From positions 1 to 64,000 of the forward strand of contig NZ_JOEZ01000035.1 in assembly GCF_000721175.1 (NCBI RefSeq): a stretch of DNA of 64,000 nt, in the 5' to 3' direction. This stretch comes from Streptomyces anulatus. GTDB taxonomy: Bacteria > Actinomycetota > Actinomycetes > Streptomycetales > Streptomycetaceae. A program made the position numbers and the translations under genes. The notes beneath the pieces were generated by a model. The model worked only from the letters and a program-made list of their open reading frames with translations, did not search any database and was not told where the DNA came from. Positions 26,151-35,317 of this stretch are shown here, in pieces. Within the stretch, counting starts at the first letter, position 1; each line of letters begins with the position of its first letter.

Positions 26151-26324
26151 AGCCCGTGAGCCTACGTCGCCCCAGGCCCAGTCCGGATTCCCCCCGACTG
26201 CTCTGCCATGACTCGGCTCACAGCCCCCGGATTCCGCAGAAGCCAGATGCACTGAGAATCCCGAGCCGACTGTTCTCACTCGACCTGGCAACACCGCAGC
26301 TCGGCGCAAGATCCACAGACAAGC

Positions 26325-26606
26325 TCAACGCGACAGGACACTCTGCGGGGTCAGCGGCGCAGGCGGGGCGAGCGGGTTACGGTCCGGCTGTGCGGCCCCT
26401 GGTACCGGCGGGCGTCCGGGCGCCCCATGGCCGCCGGGGGCCGGGTAGGGCACCGGGTAGGACTCCGGGGCGGCCGGCGGGGGCACGGCGTCCGGTCCCT
26501 GGTGCGGGGCCATAGCCGCCTGGTGAGGCGCTCCGGGGTGCGGGGCGGGCCCACCGGGGTGGGGGGCCTGCACGGGCTGCGGGGTCGTCTCGCTCACTTC
26601 GCTCAC
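26325..26606 (-). CDS. Proline-rich short ORF, possibly truncated
   Basis: This 93-codon ORF starts at GTG 26606 with GGAG about 7 nt upstream. The product is almost entirely Pro/Ala/Gly/His (repeats like APHPGGPAPHPGAPHQ) with no domain. It resembles the disordered N-terminal leader of larger streptomycete membrane proteins, so it may be the remains of one cut at about 26325. It follows the membrane-protein gene at 26643 by 36 bp on the same strand. Confidence 0.4.
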   Translation of the reverse strand: MSEVSETTPQPVQAPHPGGPAPHPGAPHQAAMAPHQGPDAVPPPAAPESYPVPYPAPGGHGAPGRPPVPGAAQPDRNPLAPPAPLTPQSVLSR

Positions 26607-26642
26607 TCGCTCCGGATTACTGAGCGCCCCTCCGGCTCACCG

Positions 26643-27239
26643 TCAGGGGGTCGCTGCCGATACGACATAAACGACCGGGCTGGCCGGATCGGTCATATTG
26701 ACCGTGATGTTCTGGGTGGGGCGCGGCTTCTTGTTGCTGTGCGTGGTGCTGGCCCAGTGCTCGCCCGGGCCGAAGGACCAGCCGGTGATCTTGATGTCTC
26801 GCCGGCTGATGTCGATCGTGCCGGGCTCCAGCGCCGCGCGTCCCGTGCCCACCCCGGTCAGGAAGCGGTCGAGACCGGCGGAGGTCGTCCGGAACTTCGC
26901 GTACATCCGGCTGGCTTTCCAGTTGTTCGTCTCGTAGTACTGGACGCCGAGCCCGTTGCCGGGGATGGGGATCTCGAAGATCCGGCGCTGCATCTTGGAG
27001 GGCCAGCCCTCACGGAGGCCCTGGGCGGCCGCCTCGGCCTCCTTGTCCTGGCCCGAGCGGCGGCTCTGGCCGGCCGAGATCAGCAGGTAGCCGGCCGGGA
27101 TGCCGATCAGCAGCACGATGATCGTGGCGGTGATGAAGCGCCGCTTGAACACACGTCGGCGGTCCTCGGGCGGTTTGCGCTCGCCGTCGCCGGGAGACTC
27201 CGACTGGTGCGGCACCACGGGGTGCTCGGCTGCGATCAT
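26643..27239 (-). CDS. Single-pass membrane protein of unknown function
   Basis: This 198-aa protein has a charged cytoplasmic N-terminus (about 32 residues), one transmembrane helix at about residues 35-55 (FITATIIVLLIGIPAGYLLI) and an extracellular domain with an alternating-strand pattern. It begins 71 bp after the ROK kinase gene on the same strand and could be co-transcribed. I do not recognise the extracellular domain. Confidence 0.7.
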   Translation of the reverse strand: MIAAEHPVVPHQSESPGDGERKPPEDRRRVFKRRFITATIIVLLIGIPAGYLLISAGQSRRSGQDKEAEAAAQGLREGWPSKMQRRIFEIPIPGNGLGVQYYETNNWKASRMYAKFRTTSAGLDRFLTGVGTGRAALEPGTIDISRRDIKITGWSFGPGEHWASTTHSNKKPRPTQNITVNMTDPASPVVYVVSAATP

Positions 27240-27310
27240 GATCAGGTGGTCCCTAAGGTGCTGCGGTGACGGCGTACTGAAGGGTGGACGCCTGAGAGGG
27301 CGGCTGCGGT

Positions 27311-28477
27311 TCAGTCAGCGGTACGGGTGGACCGCGTGTTGCGGATGGTGCTCGCCGCCTGGTCGTAGATCTGGGCGTACCGCTCGTACCGTTCGACGCG
27401 CCGCCGGTTGGCCCGGCGGAACCGGCGGGCGACCAGCCGGGCCAGGTCCGCGGCGCCGACCATACCCGCCTCGGGGCCGAGCTGCGCCTTCGCGATCCGG
27501 GCCTCGGGGCGGTAGCCGCGGCCGGTGAGATGGCGTTTGAAGGCGTCCCGGGCGGGGTTGATCAGGAGGTCGTCGGCGGCGCTGACGCCGCCTCCGATCA
27601 CGAAGCAGGACGGGTCGAGCGCGGCGGCGAGGTTGGCGATGCCGACGCCGAGCCACTGGCCGATGTCCTGGAGGAGCTCGATGCACATCGCATCGCCCTC
27701 ACGGGCCAGTTCGGTGATGAGCGGCCCGGTGATGTCGGGGATGTTCCCCTTCACCCGGTCCAGCAGATAGTGCGCGACCGGGGAGTCGGCGGCGGCCAGC
27801 TCCCTGGCCTCGCGGACCAGGGCGTTGCCGGAGCTGTACTGCTCCCAGCAGCCGCGGTTGCCGCACGGGCAGCGGTGGCCCGAGGGCACGACCTGCATGT
27901 GGCCGAACTCACCGGCCACCCCGTACTTGCCGCGCTTGACCTGGCCGTCCTCCAGGATCGCACCGCCGATGCCCGTACCGAGGGTGATCATGACGAGGTG
28001 GTCCTCGCCGCGGCCGGCGCCGAAGCGCCATTCCGCCCAGGCGGCGGTGTTGGCGTCGTTGTCGACCATGACGGGGACGACGAGGCGGGAGGCGATCGCG
28101 TCGCGCAGGGGCTCGTCGCGCCAGGCGAGGTGCGGGGCGAACAGGACCTTGGAGCGGTCGGCGTCCACCCAGCCCGCAGCGCCGATGCCCACGGCGTGGA
28201 CGTCGTGCCGGTCGGAGAGGTCCAGGACCAGTTCGACGATGGTGTCCTCGACGACCTTGGGGCTCTTGGACTTGTCGGGCGTCTCCGTGCGCAGCTGTTC
28301 CAGGATGTTGCCGTCGGCGTCGACGACGCCCGCCATCACCTTGGTGCCGCCGATGTCGATCCCGACCGTGGGGACCCGGGGGGCGGTGAGGTGCGAGCGG
28401 CGTTCCTTGGTGCCGACGGTCTTGAGGACGGTGGCGCGGGCGGAGCCGCGGTGTGCGAAGTCGCGGTACGTGCTCAT
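27311..28477 (-). CDS. ROK-family sugar kinase (glucokinase-like)
   Basis: This 388-aa ROK protein has the ATP/sugar motif GIDIGGTKVMAG (about residues 39-50), a catalytic Asp in MVDNDANTAAW, and GEFGHM. The zinc motif CPCGNRGCWE confirms ROK. It lacks an N-terminal HTH, so it is a kinase rather than a ROK regulator. The C-terminus has a basic extension (RRFRRANRRRVERYERY). The substrate is probably glucose or a related sugar. It lies 133 bp downstream of the sugar ABC genes. Confidence 0.88.
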   Translation of the reverse strand: MSTYRDFAHRGSARATVLKTVGTKERRSHLTAPRVPTVGIDIGGTKVMAGVVDADGNILEQLRTETPDKSKSPKVVEDTIVELVLDLSDRHDVHAVGIGAAGWVDADRSKVLFAPHLAWRDEPLRDAIASRLVVPVMVDNDANTAAWAEWRFGAGRGEDHLVMITLGTGIGGAILEDGQVKRGKYGVAGEFGHMQVVPSGHRCPCGNRGCWEQYSSGNALVREARELAAADSPVAHYLLDRVKGNIPDITGPLITELAREGDAMCIELLQDIGQWLGVGIANLAAALDPSCFVIGGGVSAADDLLINPARDAFKRHLTGRGYRPEARIAKAQLGPEAGMVGAADLARLVARRFRRANRRRVERYERYAQIYDQAASTIRNTRSTRTAD

Positions 28478-28610
28478 CGTCCCTGCGGGGTCTGGGGGGC
28501 CGGGCCGCTGTCACGGCCGGCGGCGGACGGCGCCCGCCGGGCTCGATTCTGCCACTGCCCGGCTCCCGGGGGCCGGTGGGCGGGGTCGGCCGCGCCGGGA
28601 CGACAGGTGC

Positions 28611-29477
28611 TCAGGGAGTGCCGTCCTTCGGTCCGTGGGCGCCCGGGAGGGTGGGCGTCGGAGTGCGTTCCAGCTCGTGGCTGAGCTCCTCCAGCTCGCT
28701 GCCGCCCGCCATCTGCCGGGTCAGCTCGTCCAGCGTGACGTCGTCCTTGGTGTGGCTGCCGGACATCGCGCCGCGCTTGAGGAGGATGAACCGGTCGCCG
28801 ACCAGGTGCGCGTGGTGCGGGTTGTGCGTGATGAGGACCACGCCGAGGCCCGCGTCGCGGGCGGCCGCCACGTACTTGAGGACCACGCCGGACTGCTTGA
28901 CGCCGAGGGCGGCGGTCGGCTCGTCCAGGACCAGGACCTTGGCGCCGAAGTAGACGGCGCGGGCGATGGCCACGCACTGGCGCTCGCCGCCGGACAGGGT
29001 GCCGATGGGCTGGTCGACGTCGCGCAGGTCGATGCCCATGCGCAGCAGTTCGGTACGGGTGCTCTCGCGCATCTTCCGGACGTCGAGGCGCTTGAAGGGG
29101 CCGACGCCGACGGTGGGCTCGGAGCCGAGGAAGAAGTTCCGCCAGACCGGCATCAGCGGGACGACGGCGAGGTCCTGGTAGACGGTGGCGATGCCCCGGT
29201 CCAGGGCGTCGCGCGGGTTGGCGAGGGTGGTCTCCTCGCCGTCGATCAGGAAGCGTCCGGCGTCATGCCGGTGCAGCCCGGCGATGATCTTGATGAGGGT
29301 GGACTTGCCGGCGCCGTTGTCGCCGAGGACGCAGGTGATCTCGCCCGCGTGGACCTCCAGCGAGACGTGTTCCAGCGCCTTGATGTTGCCGTAGAACTTC
29401 GATACGTCGTCCAGCTCGACCAGGGGTCCGGCGGACTGCTCGGGGACGGCCGTGGTCTGCTCAGGGGTGGCCGTCAT
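28611..29477 (-). CDS. Sugar ABC transporter ATPase
   Basis: This 288-aa single ATPase domain has Walker [10 protein letters not shown], signature SGGERQ, Walker [13 protein letters not shown] and H-loop LITHNPHHA. The sequence type is that of RbsA/FrcA half-length ATPases that serve carbohydrate (CUT2) importers. ATG 29477 overlaps the permease stop by 4 bp. The C-terminal tail is Pro/Thr-rich. It is the last gene of a three-gene importer operon. Confidence 0.87.
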   Translation of the reverse strand: MTATPEQTTAVPEQSAGPLVELDDVSKFYGNIKALEHVSLEVHAGEITCVLGDNGAGKSTLIKIIAGLHRHDAGRFLIDGEETTLANPRDALDRGIATVYQDLAVVPLMPVWRNFFLGSEPTVGVGPFKRLDVRKMRESTRTELLRMGIDLRDVDQPIGTLSGGERQCVAIARAVYFGAKVLVLDEPTAALGVKQSGVVLKYVAAARDAGLGVVLITHNPHHAHLVGDRFILLKRGAMSGSHTKDDVTLDELTRQMAGGSELEELSHELERTPTPTLPGAHGPKDGTP

Positions 29478-30529
29478 GACGTCGCCTCCGCTCGCTTGCG
29501 CACCCACGCGTTGAGCAGGGTGGCCAGGAGCAGCATCGCTCCCAGGAAGAATTTGAACCAGTCCGGGTTCCACTCGGCGTACACGATGCCCTTGCTGGTC
29601 ATGCCGAAGATGAAGGCGCCGACCGCCGAGCCGATCGCGGAGCCGTAGCCGCCGGTGATCAGGCAGCCGCCGATGACGGCGGCGATGATGTACGTCAGCT
29701 CGTTGCCGACGCCCTCGCCGGACTGGACCACGTCGTAGCTGAACAGCAGGTGCTGGCCGGAGATCCAGGCCGCGAAGGCGACGCCCAGGTAGAGCCCGAT
29801 CTTGGTGCGGATGACCGGGACGCCGACCGCGCGGGCCGCGTCGGCCTCGCCGCCGACCGCGAAGATCCAGTTGCCGAAGCGGGTACGGAGGAGGATCCAG
29901 GTGGCGACGCCGACGAGCGCCGCCCACCACAGGATCGTCACCTTGAACTCGACGCCGCCGAGGGTCAGCGTCGAGGCGAACAGCGCACGGGCGGACTCGA
30001 AGCCCTCCATGTCGCCGATGGCCTTGGTGGAGACGGTGCCGCTGATCAGCTTGGTGAAGCCGAGGTTCAGGCCGGTCAGCATCAGGAACGTGCCGAGCGT
30101 GATGATGAAGCTCGGCAGTCCGGTGCGGGTCAGCACGAAGCCGTTGAACGCGCCGATGGCGAGCGTGACCAGCAGCGACACGAGGACGCCGACCCAGACG
30201 TTGGCCGTCATCTGGTAGCTGAACATCGAGGAGATCAGCGCCGAGCTGGTCACCAGGACACCGGCGGAGAGGTCGAACTCGCCGCCGATCATCAGCAGCG
30301 CGACCGGGGCGGCCATGATGCCGAGGACGGAGGCCGCGTACAGCACGGTGCCGAAGCTGGAGGCCTGGAGGAAGCTGTCGGCGACGATCGCGAAGAACAG
30401 GAACACGGCTGCCGCGCCGACGACCGAGCCGAGCTCGGGGCGGCCGAGCAGCTTGCGCAGCGGTGAGGTGCGCACCAGCCGCTCGTCCAGCTGATCCGGG
30501 TTCTCCGGCGCGGCGGTGGCGCCGCTCAT
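29474..30529 (-). CDS. Sugar ABC transporter permease (CUT2 type)
   Basis: This 351-aa permease has about nine or ten transmembrane segments and the CUT2 features [12 protein letters not shown] and [18 protein letters not shown], with [14 protein letters not shown] as coupling-region sequence. It starts at ATG 30529, overlapping the stop of the binding-protein gene (ATGA), and overlaps the ATPase gene by the same pattern. Confidence 0.9.
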   Translation of the reverse strand: MSGATAAPENPDQLDERLVRTSPLRKLLGRPELGSVVGAAAVFLFFAIVADSFLQASSFGTVLYAASVLGIMAAPVALLMIGGEFDLSAGVLVTSSALISSMFSYQMTANVWVGVLVSLLVTLAIGAFNGFVLTRTGLPSFIITLGTFLMLTGLNLGFTKLISGTVSTKAIGDMEGFESARALFASTLTLGGVEFKVTILWWAALVGVATWILLRTRFGNWIFAVGGEADAARAVGVPVIRTKIGLYLGVAFAAWISGQHLLFSYDVVQSGEGVGNELTYIIAAVIGGCLITGGYGSAIGSAVGAFIFGMTSKGIVYAEWNPDWFKFFLGAMLLLATLLNAWVRKRAEATS

Positions 30530-31536
30530 CGGGTGCCCCGCTTGGTGTAGTCGGCCAGGGCGTCCGCGTCGTCCTTGGTGATGATCTGCGGGCCGGTCAG
30601 GACGGGCAGGCCGCCGCCGAGGACGTTGCGGTTGTAGCGGTGGAGCCAGAGCAGGTCCACGGCCTCGTACCCCTGGAGGTAGGGCTGCTGGTCGACGGCG
30701 AAGCCGAGCTTGTCGGTCTGGAGCCCGGTGGCGACCTTGGCGTTGAGGTCGAAGGTGTCGATCTCCGCCTTGCTGCCCGCCGTCTGCTTGGCCTGGACGG
30801 CGGCGTCGGCGAAGGGGGCGCCGAGGGTGACGACCGCGTCGATGCTCTTGTCGGACTGGAGCTTGGCCTCGATGGACGCCGTGACGTCGGGCATGTTGGT
30901 GCCGTCGACGTACAGGTTCTGCATCGTGCCGTCGAAGGTCTTCTTCGCTCCGGCGCAGCGCTGTTCGTGGCCCACGTTGCCCTGCTCGTGCAGGACGCAC
31001 AGGGCCTTCTTGCGGTCCCGGCTGTTCAGCTCGTCGCCGACGGCCTCGCCGGCGACCGACTCGTCCTGGCCGATGTGGGTCAGGGCGCCGAACTCCTCGG
31101 ACTCCGCGGAGCCGGAGTTCACGGTGACGACCGGGATGCCCGCCTTGACGGCCTTGGCGATCACGGCCTTCATCGCGTCCGGCTTGGCCAGCGAGACGAT
31201 CAGCCCGTCGACCTTCTTGTCGATCGCGGTCTGGACGAGCTGGGCCTGCTGGTTGGCCTCGTCGTTGTGCGAGTAGAGGAAGTTGATGTTGTCCTTGAGG
31301 GCCGCCTGCTCGGCGCCCTTCTGGACGATGTCCCAGAAGGTGTCGCCGTCGCCCGAGTGGGTGACCATGGCGAAGGTCCAGCGCGGTGTGTTCACCGCGG
31401 CCCGGCCCTCGGCGGCCTCGGCCGCGCGCTCTTCCGCCCGCTTGCCGCCGGTGCTGCTGCATCCCGCGAGGGAGGCGCCCAGCACCACTGCCAGCACGGC
31501 GCCCATCGCGCGTACCCCTGTCCGAACCCTTGCCAC
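30526..31536 (-). CDS. Sugar-binding lipoprotein (CUT2 type)
   Basis: This 336-aa periplasmic-binding-protein-like lipoprotein has lipobox LAGC at about residues 21-24. It has a type I fold with [25 protein letters not shown] and [16 protein letters not shown]. The start is GTG 31536 (AAGGG about 9 nt upstream). It belongs to the ribose/xylose/inositol family. With a GntR regulator and an inositol-dehydrogenase-like gene nearby, inositol or a related polyol is a reasonable guess, not proven. Confidence 0.87.
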   Translation of the reverse strand: MARVRTGVRAMGAVLAVVLGASLAGCSSTGGKRAEERAAEAAEGRAAVNTPRWTFAMVTHSGDGDTFWDIVQKGAEQAALKDNINFLYSHNDEANQQAQLVQTAIDKKVDGLIVSLAKPDAMKAVIAKAVKAGIPVVTVNSGSAESEEFGALTHIGQDESVAGEAVGDELNSRDRKKALCVLHEQGNVGHEQRCAGAKKTFDGTMQNLYVDGTNMPDVTASIEAKLQSDKSIDAVVTLGAPFADAAVQAKQTAGSKAEIDTFDLNAKVATGLQTDKLGFAVDQQPYLQGYEAVDLLWLHRYNRNVLGGGLPVLTGPQIITKDDADALADYTKRGTR

Positions 31537-31653
31537 GACGCCGTGCCCTTCTACTGCTGCTCGCTGTGCTGTTCGACGGGGCCGGGGAGTGTACGGTCCC
31601 GGCCCGGCTGCCCAAGTATCCCCGAGCCCTGCCCGCTCCCGCCCGCACCCCCA

Positions 31654-31675
31654 GCCCGTCCGGCGTTCGAGGACG
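31654..31675 (+). repeat. Extragenic repeat, arm 1
   Basis: The 22-nt sequence beginning GCCCGTCCGGCGTTCG is the exact reverse complement of 31841-31862. The core GTCCGGCG-TTCGAGGAC resembles an extragenic repeat very common in streptomycete genomes. Confidence 0.6.
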
Positions 31676-31840
31676 GACCCCTCGCGTGGGCGGGCCCGAC
31701 GGACACAGGAGCCTGGGGCACGGGACCCGCGGAGCGCAACCCGTGTGCAGGAAACGGTTCCATGAGCAGGTGACCCTGCAGCCGCGATAACCCGACGCAC
31801 GGGAACCCGCCGGCCGCGGCCGAGCCCGCCTCGACGCTTC

Positions 31841-31862
31841 CGTCCTCGAACGCCGGACGGGC
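31841..31862 (-). repeat. Extragenic repeat, arm 2
   Basis: This is a perfect inverted copy of 31654-31675, 165 bp apart. The arm adjoins the 3' end of the GntR gene at 31875. Confidence 0.6.
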
Positions 31863-31874
31863 CGGCTTCGCCGC

Positions 31875-32633
31875 TCAGGGGCGTACCAGGAGCTGGAACT
31901 CGAAGGCGTACCGGTCCGCCCGGTAGACGTGCGAGCCGAACTCGACCACCCGGCCGGTGTCGTCGTACGCGGTGCGCTCCATCGTGAGCAGCGGCGCGCC
32001 CACCGGCTCCTGGAGCGCCCGTGCCTGGCGTTCGTCCGCGGCGCGCGCGCCCACCGACTGGCGGGCGCTGTGCAGCGTGATGCCCGAGGCGCGCATCAGC
32101 CGGTAGAGGCCGGTGGCCTCCAGTTCCTCGGTGGGCAGGGGCAGCAGCCCCGGCGGCAGGTGGTTGCGCAGGAGGGCCACCGGTTCGCCGTGGGCGCTGC
32201 GCAGCCGTTCGACGAGGTGGACCTCGCTGCCCTCGGCGACGCCGAGCGCGGCGGCGACCTCGGCGGTGGCCGGTTCCACGGTGTTGCGCAGGACGCCGGT
32301 GGCGGGGCGCTGGCCGGCCGCCTCCAGGTCGTCGTAGAGCGAGCTGAGCTCCAGCGGGCGGCGGACCTGGCTGTGGACGACCTGGGTGCCGACTCCCCGG
32401 CGGCGCACCATCAGGCCCTTGTCGACAAGCAACTGGATGGCCTGGCGGACGGTCGGCCGGGACAGTCCGAGGCGGGCGGCGAGGTCGATCTCGTTCCCGA
32501 GCAGGGTGCCGGGGGCCAGCCGGCCCTGTTCCACGGCGGCCTCCAGCTGCTGTGCCAGCTGGAAGTAGAGCGGCACCGGGCTGGTGCGGTCCACGCTCAG
32601 CGGCAGCGGCCGGTCGGTTCCTTGTGCGGTCAC
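31875..32633 (-). CDS. GntR-family regulator with UTRA domain
   Basis: This 252-aa protein has an N-terminal winged HTH (IDLAARLGLSRPTVRQAIQ, about residues 45-63) and a C-terminal UTRA ligand-binding domain (HutC subfamily, VHLVERLRSAHGEP and VEFGSHVYRADR). GTG 32633 is preferred. The upstream ATG at 32669 would place one of two operator-like palindromes inside the coding region. Probable role: repressor of the divergent dehydrogenase and of the sugar importer, with a sugar or sugar-phosphate ligand. Confidence 0.83.
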   Translation of the reverse strand: MTAQGTDRPLPLSVDRTSPVPLYFQLAQQLEAAVEQGRLAPGTLLGNEIDLAARLGLSRPTVRQAIQLLVDKGLMVRRRGVGTQVVHSQVRRPLELSSLYDDLEAAGQRPATGVLRNTVEPATAEVAAALGVAEGSEVHLVERLRSAHGEPVALLRNHLPPGLLPLPTEELEATGLYRLMRASGITLHSARQSVGARAADERQARALQEPVGAPLLTMERTAYDDTGRVVEFGSHVYRADRYAFEFQLLVRP

Positions 32634-32651
32634 GGGGCGAGCGTAGTTCGC

Positions 32652-32663
32652 TTGTCCGGACAA
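32652..32663. promoter_or_regulatory. Operator-like palindrome 1 (TTGTCCGGACAA)
   Basis: A perfect 12-nt palindrome 18 bp upstream of the GntR gene start at GTG 32633. It shares the TTGTC-GGACAA core with the second site 59 bp away. Confidence 0.55.
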
Positions 32664-32710
32664 AGCCATGGCACATCGGGGCGGGAACCGTCGATCGATG
32701 CGGCCGCCAT

Positions 32711-32722
32711 TTGTCAGGACAA
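32711..32722. promoter_or_regulatory. Operator-like palindrome 2 (TTGTCAGGACAA)
   Basis: A palindrome with central A/G mismatch only, directly followed by TTGACA at 32727-32732, a candidate -35 box for the dehydrogenase gene. Its position suits repression by the adjacent GntR protein. Confidence 0.55.
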
Positions 32723-32763
32723 ACGCTTGACATGATGACCGGGCGAACGTCACCTTGGGGCCC

Positions 32764-33783
32764 ATGCGCATCGGACTGATCGGAACGGGACGGATCGGCA
32801 CATTCCATGCGGAGGTGCTGAGTCGTCATCCCGCTGTGGACGCCCTGCTGCTGGCCGACGCGGACCCGGAGCGGGCGGCCGCAGCCGCCACACGGACCGG
32901 GGCGGCGGCCGTCGCGGTGGACGGCCTGTTCACCGGGGAGGGCCAGGCCGGGGGCCCGCCCGACGCCGTGGTGATCTGTTCGGCGACCTCGGCCCATGCC
33001 GGTCTCATCGCCCGGGCCGCCCGCGCCGGTCTGCCCGTCTTCTGCGAGAAGCCGATCGCCCTGGACCTGCCCGGCACACTCGCCGCGCTCGGGGAGGTCG
33101 AGGCGGCGGGGAGCGTCCTCCAGATCGGCTTCATGCGGCGCTTCGACACCGGGTACGGCGAGGCCAGGGCCGCCGTACGGGAGGGGAGGCTCGGCCGGCT
33201 GCACACCGTGCGGGCGGTCACCTCCGACCCCGCCCCGCCGCCCGCCGCCTACCTCCCGCTCTCCGGCGGGCTGTACCGCGACTGCCTGGTCCACGACTTC
33301 GACATCCTGCGGTGGGTGACGGGCCGCGAGGTCGGCGAGGTGTACGCCACCGGCGCGGACGCCGGGCCCGCGATGTTCCGGGAGGCCGGGGACGTGGACA
33401 CGGCCGCCGCCCTGCTCACCCTCGACGACGGGACGCTCGCCACCGCCACCGCGACCCGGTGCAACGGCGCCGGGTACGACGTACGGATGGAGCTGGCCGG
33501 CGAGCTGGACCAGCTCGCCGTCGGCCTGGACGACCGTACGCCGCTGACCTCGGTGGAGCCCGGAGGCCCCGGCGCCCCGGCCAAGCCCTGGCCGGGGTTC
33601 CTGGAACGGTTCGCCCCGGCGTACGAGGCGGAGCTGGACGCGTTCCTGCGCGTGGTCCGCGGCGAGCTGGCCAATCCGTGCGACGGGCGGGAGGCCTTGC
33701 ACGCCCTGCGGATCGCCGAGGCGTGCGAGGTCTCCCGCCGCGAGCGCCGGCCGGTGGCGATGACCGAGATCCCCGGCGGCTGA
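32764..33783 (+). CDS. Gfo/Idh/MocA-family dehydrogenase (inositol 2-dehydrogenase-like)
   Basis: This 339-aa NAD(P)-dependent oxidoreductase has a Rossmann motif GLIGTGRIGTFHAE at residues 4-17, FCEKPIAL (conserved Lys) and DCLVHDFDILRW (catalytic His-Asp region). The overall length and these motifs match IolG-type inositol dehydrogenases. It is divergent from the GntR gene. ATG 32764 is used; an upstream TTG at 32755 would add three residues. Confidence 0.87.
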   Translation: MRIGLIGTGRIGTFHAEVLSRHPAVDALLLADADPERAAAAATRTGAAAVAVDGLFTGEGQAGGPPDAVVICSATSAHAGLIARAARAGLPVFCEKPIALDLPGTLAALGEVEAAGSVLQIGFMRRFDTGYGEARAAVREGRLGRLHTVRAVTSDPAPPPAAYLPLSGGLYRDCLVHDFDILRWVTGREVGEVYATGADAGPAMFREAGDVDTAAALLTLDDGTLATATATRCNGAGYDVRMELAGELDQLAVGLDDRTPLTSVEPGGPGAPAKPWPGFLERFAPAYEAELDAFLRVVRGELANPCDGREALHALRIAEACEVSRRERRPVAMTEIPGG

Positions 33784-33940
33784 ACCACGGCCTTCCGCGT
33801 CCTGGGTCCGGCGCTGCTCCCGCCTGCTCCGCTACCACGCGACCGGAAGGCTCAACGGCCCCCGCATCAGCATCCCGGTGCGCCAGGCGAGCGTCGCCGC
33901 GCAGATCGAGCACAGCCATGGCGGTCGGCCCCTCTTCCGT

Positions 33941-33987
33941 TCCGGTCCGCTCCGGTCCGCTCCGGTCCGCTCCGGTCCGGTCCGGTC
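33941..33987. repeat. Short tandem repeat (10-bp unit)
   Basis: TCCGGTCCGC is repeated three times, followed by TCCGGTCCGG and TCCGGTC. No gene crosses it. It lies just beyond the 3' end of the LuxR-type fragment. Confidence 0.85.
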
Positions 33988-34140
33988 AGCGTAGGCCGCC
34001 CTCGCCTTCCCCGTCCGTGTCGAGGAGTCTTGCATCGTGGACCAACAGCGCGATCTGGACACGGTTGTTGAGTTCGAGTCTGGCGAGAATCCGCGAGACG
34101 CGGGGCCTGACGGTCGCGACGCCGAGGTAGAGGGAGGCCG
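33986..34140 (-). pseudogene. C-terminal fragment of a LuxR-type response regulator
   Basis: The minus-strand reading VATVRPRVSRILARLELNNR, then VQIALLVHDA, matches the C-terminal HTH of NarL/LuxR response regulators. Only about 50 codons remain; sequence upstream changes to an unrelated plus-strand fragment. The first helix of the HTH is corrupted (IVSATASLYLG). Confidence 0.6.
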
Positions 34141-34334
34141 TCGCCGAGACGATCGGGTTCCTCGCCTTCGCCCAGGGCGCGGGCGGGCTGCTGTACGAGT
34201 GGATGGGCTGGTTCCGGCTGCGGACGGTGTTGCGGCGGATCGACTTCCTCAGCGACCGCGGACTGTTCGTCAACATCGTGCTGATCGTGGCAGGGGTGGC
34301 CGTGATGATCGCCGCGGATTCCCTCAAGTCCTGA
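34131..34334 (+). pseudogene. Fragment of a small membrane protein
   Basis: A plus-strand frame reads VAETIGFLAFAQGAGGLLYE, then WMGWFRLR and a hydrophobic VNIVLIVAGVAVMIAADS before the stop. It has no start: an in-frame TAG lies at 34128. It looks like the end of a conserved membrane protein cut where the LuxR fragment begins. Confidence 0.45.
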
Positions 34335-34387
34335 CAGCGGGTCCTCGCCCTGGCGGCGGTCACGTCCTGACAGCTCAACGGTCCGGC

Positions 34388-35317
34388 TCACACTCCGGCG
34401 CGCTCCCGGTCCGCGCCGCGCCGCCCCCACGCGGTGCCCGCAAGGACGAGGACCACTCCGGCCGCCCCGAGCAGCCCGAGCCGTTCCCCGCCGAGGCTGA
34501 TGCCGACGGCGGCGGCCCACAGCGGTTCCGTACCGAGCAGCAGGCTGACCCGGGACGGCGAGGTGCGGCGTACGGACCACATCTGCACGAAGAACGCGAA
34601 CAGCGTGCAGAACACCGAGAGGAAGACCAGGCCCGCCCACTCCCGGGCGCCGAAGCCGGCCGCCGCGCTCCACGGCGAGGCGCCGGTGCCGGGGACGGCG
34701 GCGAGGACGAGGAAGACGGTGGCCGCGCTGCCGAGCTGGACGGTGGTCAGGGAGAGCGAGTCGGCGTCCTGGACCGCCTCGATCCGGGCCATCGCCAGTA
34801 CGTGGACGGTGCGCGCGAGGGCGGCGAGCAGCATCAGCAGGTCACCGGTCGAGGGGCTGGTGAACCCGCCGCCCTGGGTCAGCAGGACCACTCCGGCGAC
34901 GGAGAGTCCGGCCGCGGCGACGAATCCGGCCGACGGACGCACGCGGGTCACGGCGGCCTCGGCCAGCGGTGTGAAGATCATGGTGAGGCTGATGATCAGC
35001 CCGGCGTTGGTCGCGGAGGTGTGCACCACCCCGTACGTCTCCAGCAGGAAGATCCCGCTCAGCACCAGGCCCAGCAGCCCGCCGCCCCGCCACTGCGCAC
35101 AGGTCAGCGCCCGCAGCCTGCGCCATCCGGTCGCCACGAGCACCGGGAGCACGATCGCGAAGCGCAGAACGAGCACGGCGATCACGGTGTGGGTGGTGGT
35201 GATGCCCTTGGCAGCGAGGTAGCTGGCGCCCCAGACGACGGCGACCGCCAGCACGGGCAGATCGGTGACCCAGGCGCGGCGTGGGGGCGCGAGGACGGGC
35301 ACGGCGACAGCGGACAC
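34388..35317 (-). CDS. EamA-family (DMT) transporter
   Basis: This 309-aa protein has ten predicted transmembrane segments in two EamA repeats (VVWGASYLAAKG in the first, LLLGTEPLWAAAVG in the second). Drug/metabolite transporters of this type export metabolites or amino acids; the substrate is unknown. GTG 35317 is chosen because AGGAG lies 6 nt upstream. It stands alone. Confidence 0.86.
   Translation of the reverse strand: MSAVAVPVLAPPRRAWVTDLPVLAVAVVWGASYLAAKGITTTHTVIAVLVLRFAIVLPVLVATGWRRLRALTCAQWRGGGLLGLVLSGIFLLETYGVVHTSATNAGLIISLTMIFTPLAEAAVTRVRPSAGFVAAAGLSVAGVVLLTQGGGFTSPSTGDLLMLLAALARTVHVLAMARIEAVQDADSLSLTTVQLGSAATVFLVLAAVPGTGASPWSAAAGFGAREWAGLVFLSVFCTLFAFFVQMWSVRRTSPSRVSLLLGTEPLWAAAVGISLGGERLGLLGAAGVVLVLAGTAWGRRGADRERAGV

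Larger units (their letters stand above)
31537..31874. other. Intergenic region with inverted repeats
   Basis: These 338 bp lie between the binding-protein gene and the GntR gene. There is no gene. The main structure is a pair of 22-bp inverted repeats (listed separately). Confidence 0.5.

Noticed and set aside
32669..32801. Upstream starts for the GntR gene
   Set aside because: They would place an operator-like palindrome inside the coding region and have no ribosome-binding site.
30526..33702. One 1058-codon minus-strand frame joining the binding protein with sequences through the regulator
   Set aside because: Real sequence starts at GTG 31536; upstream codons are antisense to the Gfo/Idh gene and have no similarity.
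33941..33987. CRISPR-like array
   Set aside because: The repeat unit is 10 bp with no spacers; it is a simple tandem repeat.
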